From: Nitriliruptoraceae bacterium
GTDB lineage: Bacteria > Actinomycetota > Nitriliruptoria > Nitriliruptorales > Nitriliruptoraceae
Length of the DNA stretch: 6,865 nucleotides
Assembly: GCA_003554005.1 (NCBI GenBank)
Contig: PWEU01000342.1
Span: 1 to 6,865 of the forward strand
Direction: 5' to 3'
Part shown: piece after piece, positions 5,431 through 6,865 of the stretch
Numbering within the stretch: position 1 is the first letter of the stretch
Layout: every line of letters starts with the position of its first letter
Program-made: the position numbers and the translations under genes
Notes under the pieces: model-generated
Database searches by the model: none
What the model was told of the DNA's origin: nothing
The model's input: only the letters and a program-made list of their open reading frames with translations

Positions 5431-6570
5431 TCAGCCGGTCGGGAGTCCGTAGCGCTCCGAGAGCACCCGGTCGATGACCTCGGCGACGAGGTCGCCACCG
5501 GGATGGGTGAGGTGGACGCCGTCGTCGGCCCGCACCTGGACCCCCTCCAGCCGGGCGGTGTAGCCCTCGGGTGCCACGATGCGGTCGGTGTCGAGCAGCA
5601 CCACCTCGGTGCCGGCGGCAGCCCGCCGTGCCGCGGCGTTCATGCGCTGGCGGGCCTGCTCCAACCTCGCCGGTCGCATCGCCGGCACCTCGAGCCACAC
5701 CACCGTGCGTCCCGCTTCCGCGGCGATCGACTGGAGGTGACTGGCCCGAGCTTCGTACTCCTCCTCCCAGCCCGGCTGCCCGTAGTGGATGACCCCGTCC
5801 GGGCCGCCCATCAGGCTCTGGTCATCGTTGCCGCCGAGCAGCAGCACGACGACGTCCGGATCGCGCGCATCGAGCAGCTGCTGCAGGGGGAGGTGCCAGT
5901 CCAGCACGTCGGGTCGGGCCAGGCCGGTGCTGATCCTGACGTCCTTGTGCCACGACATCAGGTCGTTCTCAGTGGTCTGACGTCCGAACCCATCGGCGAC
6001 GGCGCCGATCAACGAGTCGCCGGCGAGGAGGACCTCCAGCGGTTCCTCGGCGGTGATGGCGCGGGAGCGACCGCGGTCACGGGCGGGGTGCGCGGCCGGG
6101 GGACGGGCGTGTCCAGAGGTGGTCCCCGCAGGTTCGCCGGCCGCAGCGTCGTCGGGGCCTGGCGCGGCATCGTCGAGCAGGTCGCCTCGGGCACCGTCAC
6201 GATTGCCGCCGGAGGTTGCGTCCGCGCCGCCGGCCACCGCAGCGGTGACGGGTTGCGCCCAGAGCGCACGGTCGCGGACGGCGGTCAGCCAGCGGTGCGG
6301 GCGGTCGAGTCCGAGTGCCGCTCCGGTCCGTGCCGTCCCCGTCGCGACGGTGATGGCCGCGTCCCGGACCGTCCCGATCGGCAGAGCGGTCGCCGCCCGT
6401 ACCAGCCCTGGGCCGTTGAGCAGTGCGCCCAGCAGCAACGCGACCAGCACCGTGCACACCGTGGCGGCCGGCCCTGTTCGCTTGGGACCGTGGGGACGGC
6501 GGGCACGGCCGCCACGGCGCTGCGCAGCCTGCGGCGCGAGCACCGGGTCGGGGTCGGTCCGAACGGCCAC
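5431..6570 (-). CDS. Membrane-anchored SGNH/GDSL hydrolase-like protein (DUF459-like)
   Basis: The 379-residue protein starts with a basic cytoplasmic tail (about 1-33, RRGGRARRPHGPKR), followed by one hydrophobic segment (about 35-58, VCTVLVALLLGALL). Then comes a variable region and an Ala/Gly/Asp/Pro-rich linker to about 170. The C-terminal half is an SGNH domain: block I LLAGDSLIG (GDS at 184-186, nucleophile S186), a block with STGLARPDVLDW, VVLLLGGNDDQS (GGND at 246-249) and RADDGVHLTHPGG carrying the Asp/His pair (D350, H353). The domain should face outside the membrane and act as an esterase or acyltransferase. It matches the SGNH proteins (often called DUF459) found beside MBOAT acyltransferases. 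The MBOAT gene lies 46 bases upstream on the same strand, implying joint work in O-acylation of a surface or secreted polysaccharide. GTG at 6570 has GAGAGGAG with an 8-base spacer. Confidence 0.85.
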   Translation of the reverse strand: MAVRTDPDPVLAPQAAQRRGGRARRPHGPKRTGPAATVCTVLVALLLGALLNGPGLVRAATALPIGTVRDAAITVATGTARTGAALGLDRPHRWLTAVRDRALWAQPVTAAVAGGADATSGGNRDGARGDLLDDAAPGPDDAAAGEPAGTTSGHARPPAAHPARDRGRSRAITAEEPLEVLLAGDSLIGAVADGFGRQTTENDLMSWHKDVRISTGLARPDVLDWHLPLQQLLDARDPDVVVLLLGGNDDQSLMGGPDGVIHYGQPGWEEEYEARASHLQSIAAEAGRTVVWLEVPAMRPARLEQARQRMNAAARRAAAGTEVVLLDTDRIVAPEGYTARLEGVQVRADDGVHLTHPGGDLVAEVIDRVLSERYGLPTG

Positions 6571-6592
6571 CTCGCTGGCTCCTCTCGTTCTC

Positions 6593-6619
6593 TCAGGTTC
6601 AGGTTGAGGGTCAGGTTCA
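6593..6619 (-). repeat. Hexamer repeat (TGAACC) at the MBOAT/SGNH junction with tandem stop codons
   Basis: Read on the - strand, the MBOAT stop begins a run of about 4.5 hexamers: TGAACC, TGACCC, TCAACC, TGAACC, TGA. The units stay in the MBOAT frame, so four TGA codons occur in phase (6619-6617, 6613-6611, 6601-6599, 6595-6593). On the + strand the same DNA shows as two copies of TCAGGTTCAG (6593-6602 and 6611-6620). It ends just before the ribosome binding site of the SGNH gene. Confidence 0.8.
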
Positions 6620-6865
6620 GAACTGGAAGTAGATGAAGGGGGCCACGCCCTCGGGGCCGAACACGTCCAGGACGACGAGCACCGCTGCGAAGGTCACGAG
6701 GTGGACGGGGACGGGGAGGGCATCCCATGCGGTCCGCAGGCGGGTCCGGGCGCCATCTGGCACCTGCTGGGTCAGCAGGACCGCCGCGACGAGCAGGGGG
6801 ACGGTCGGGGACAAGGACACCTGCGAGCTGCCGCCACCGAGTCCGGCCAGCACCGTCAGTGCCAC
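6617..6865 (-). CDS. MBOAT-family O-acyltransferase (AlgI-like), C-terminal end (5' end outside window)
   Basis: The frame is open from the right edge to a TGA at 6619-6617, giving 82 complete codons plus the stop. The fragment has a hydrophobic segment (about VPLLVAAVLLT), a short loop with basic residues (GARTRLRTAWDALP) and a last membrane segment (LVTFAAVLVVLDVFG), then ends APFIYFQF. An ending 'PFIYFQF' after a final transmembrane helix is characteristic of AlgI/DltB-type membrane-bound O-acyltransferases, which pass acyl groups across the membrane to polysaccharides or teichoic acids. The catalytic His lies in the missing upstream part. The SGNH gene directly downstream strengthens the call, since such pairs cooperate as in alginate acetylation. 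The donor and acceptor cannot be inferred here. The identification rests on a short fragment. Confidence 0.75.
   Translation of the reverse strand: MALTVLAGLGGGSSQVSLSPTVPLLVAAVLLTQQVPDGARTRLRTAWDALPVPVHLVTFAAVLVVLDVFGPEGVAPFIYFQF

Noticed and set aside
5503..6636. 377-codon + strand frame opposite the SGNH gene
   Set aside because: Antisense shadow. The - strand frame has GDS, GGND and DGVH blocks in correct order and spacing, and a ribosome binding site.

Overview
The window is very GC-rich, coding-dense bacterial DNA. Short intergenic gaps, GTG starts alongside ATG, GAGGAGG-type ribosome binding sites and Ala/Arg/Gly/Val-rich proteins fit a high-GC actinomycetote, possibly one of the deeper lineages (Acidimicrobiia/Nitriliruptoria-like). 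The lineage is inferred from style only. No tRNA, rRNA, CRISPR array, insertion sequence or phage gene is visible.

Left part (+ strand): the 3' end of xseA overlaps xseB by four bases (ATGA), giving both subunits of exodeoxyribonuclease VII. A 493-residue protein follows (820-2301) that I cannot name. It has a Rossmann-like glycine motif and a strongly patterned C-terminal half. After it comes a 188-base gap holding a 13-bp tandem repeat, then a short YtrA-type GntR repressor (2490-2885).

Middle: an N-formylglutamate amidohydrolase-family gene on the - strand (2824-3621) runs tail-to-tail into the GntR gene, with 62 bases of coding overlap. Its 5' end faces a + strand zinc-ribbon/HExxH metallopeptidase gene (3744-4778) across a 122-base divergent promoter region containing an inverted repeat. 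A 73-base gap with a perfect 8-bp hairpin separates the peptidase from a short nucleoside phosphorylase-superfamily nucleosidase (4852-5415).

Right part (- strand): a membrane-anchored SGNH/GDSL hydrolase-like protein (5431-6570) lies directly downstream of the C-terminal end of an MBOAT O-acyltransferase (6617 to beyond the right edge). Together they look like a polysaccharide or cell-envelope O-acylation module. A hexamer repeat at their junction supplies four in-frame stop codons.

The genes are mostly housekeeping or conserved-accessory. The least explained items are the 493-residue protein, the 13-bp array before gntR, the long convergent overlap and the hairpin before the nucleosidase gene. 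I see no clear multi-gene novel system.
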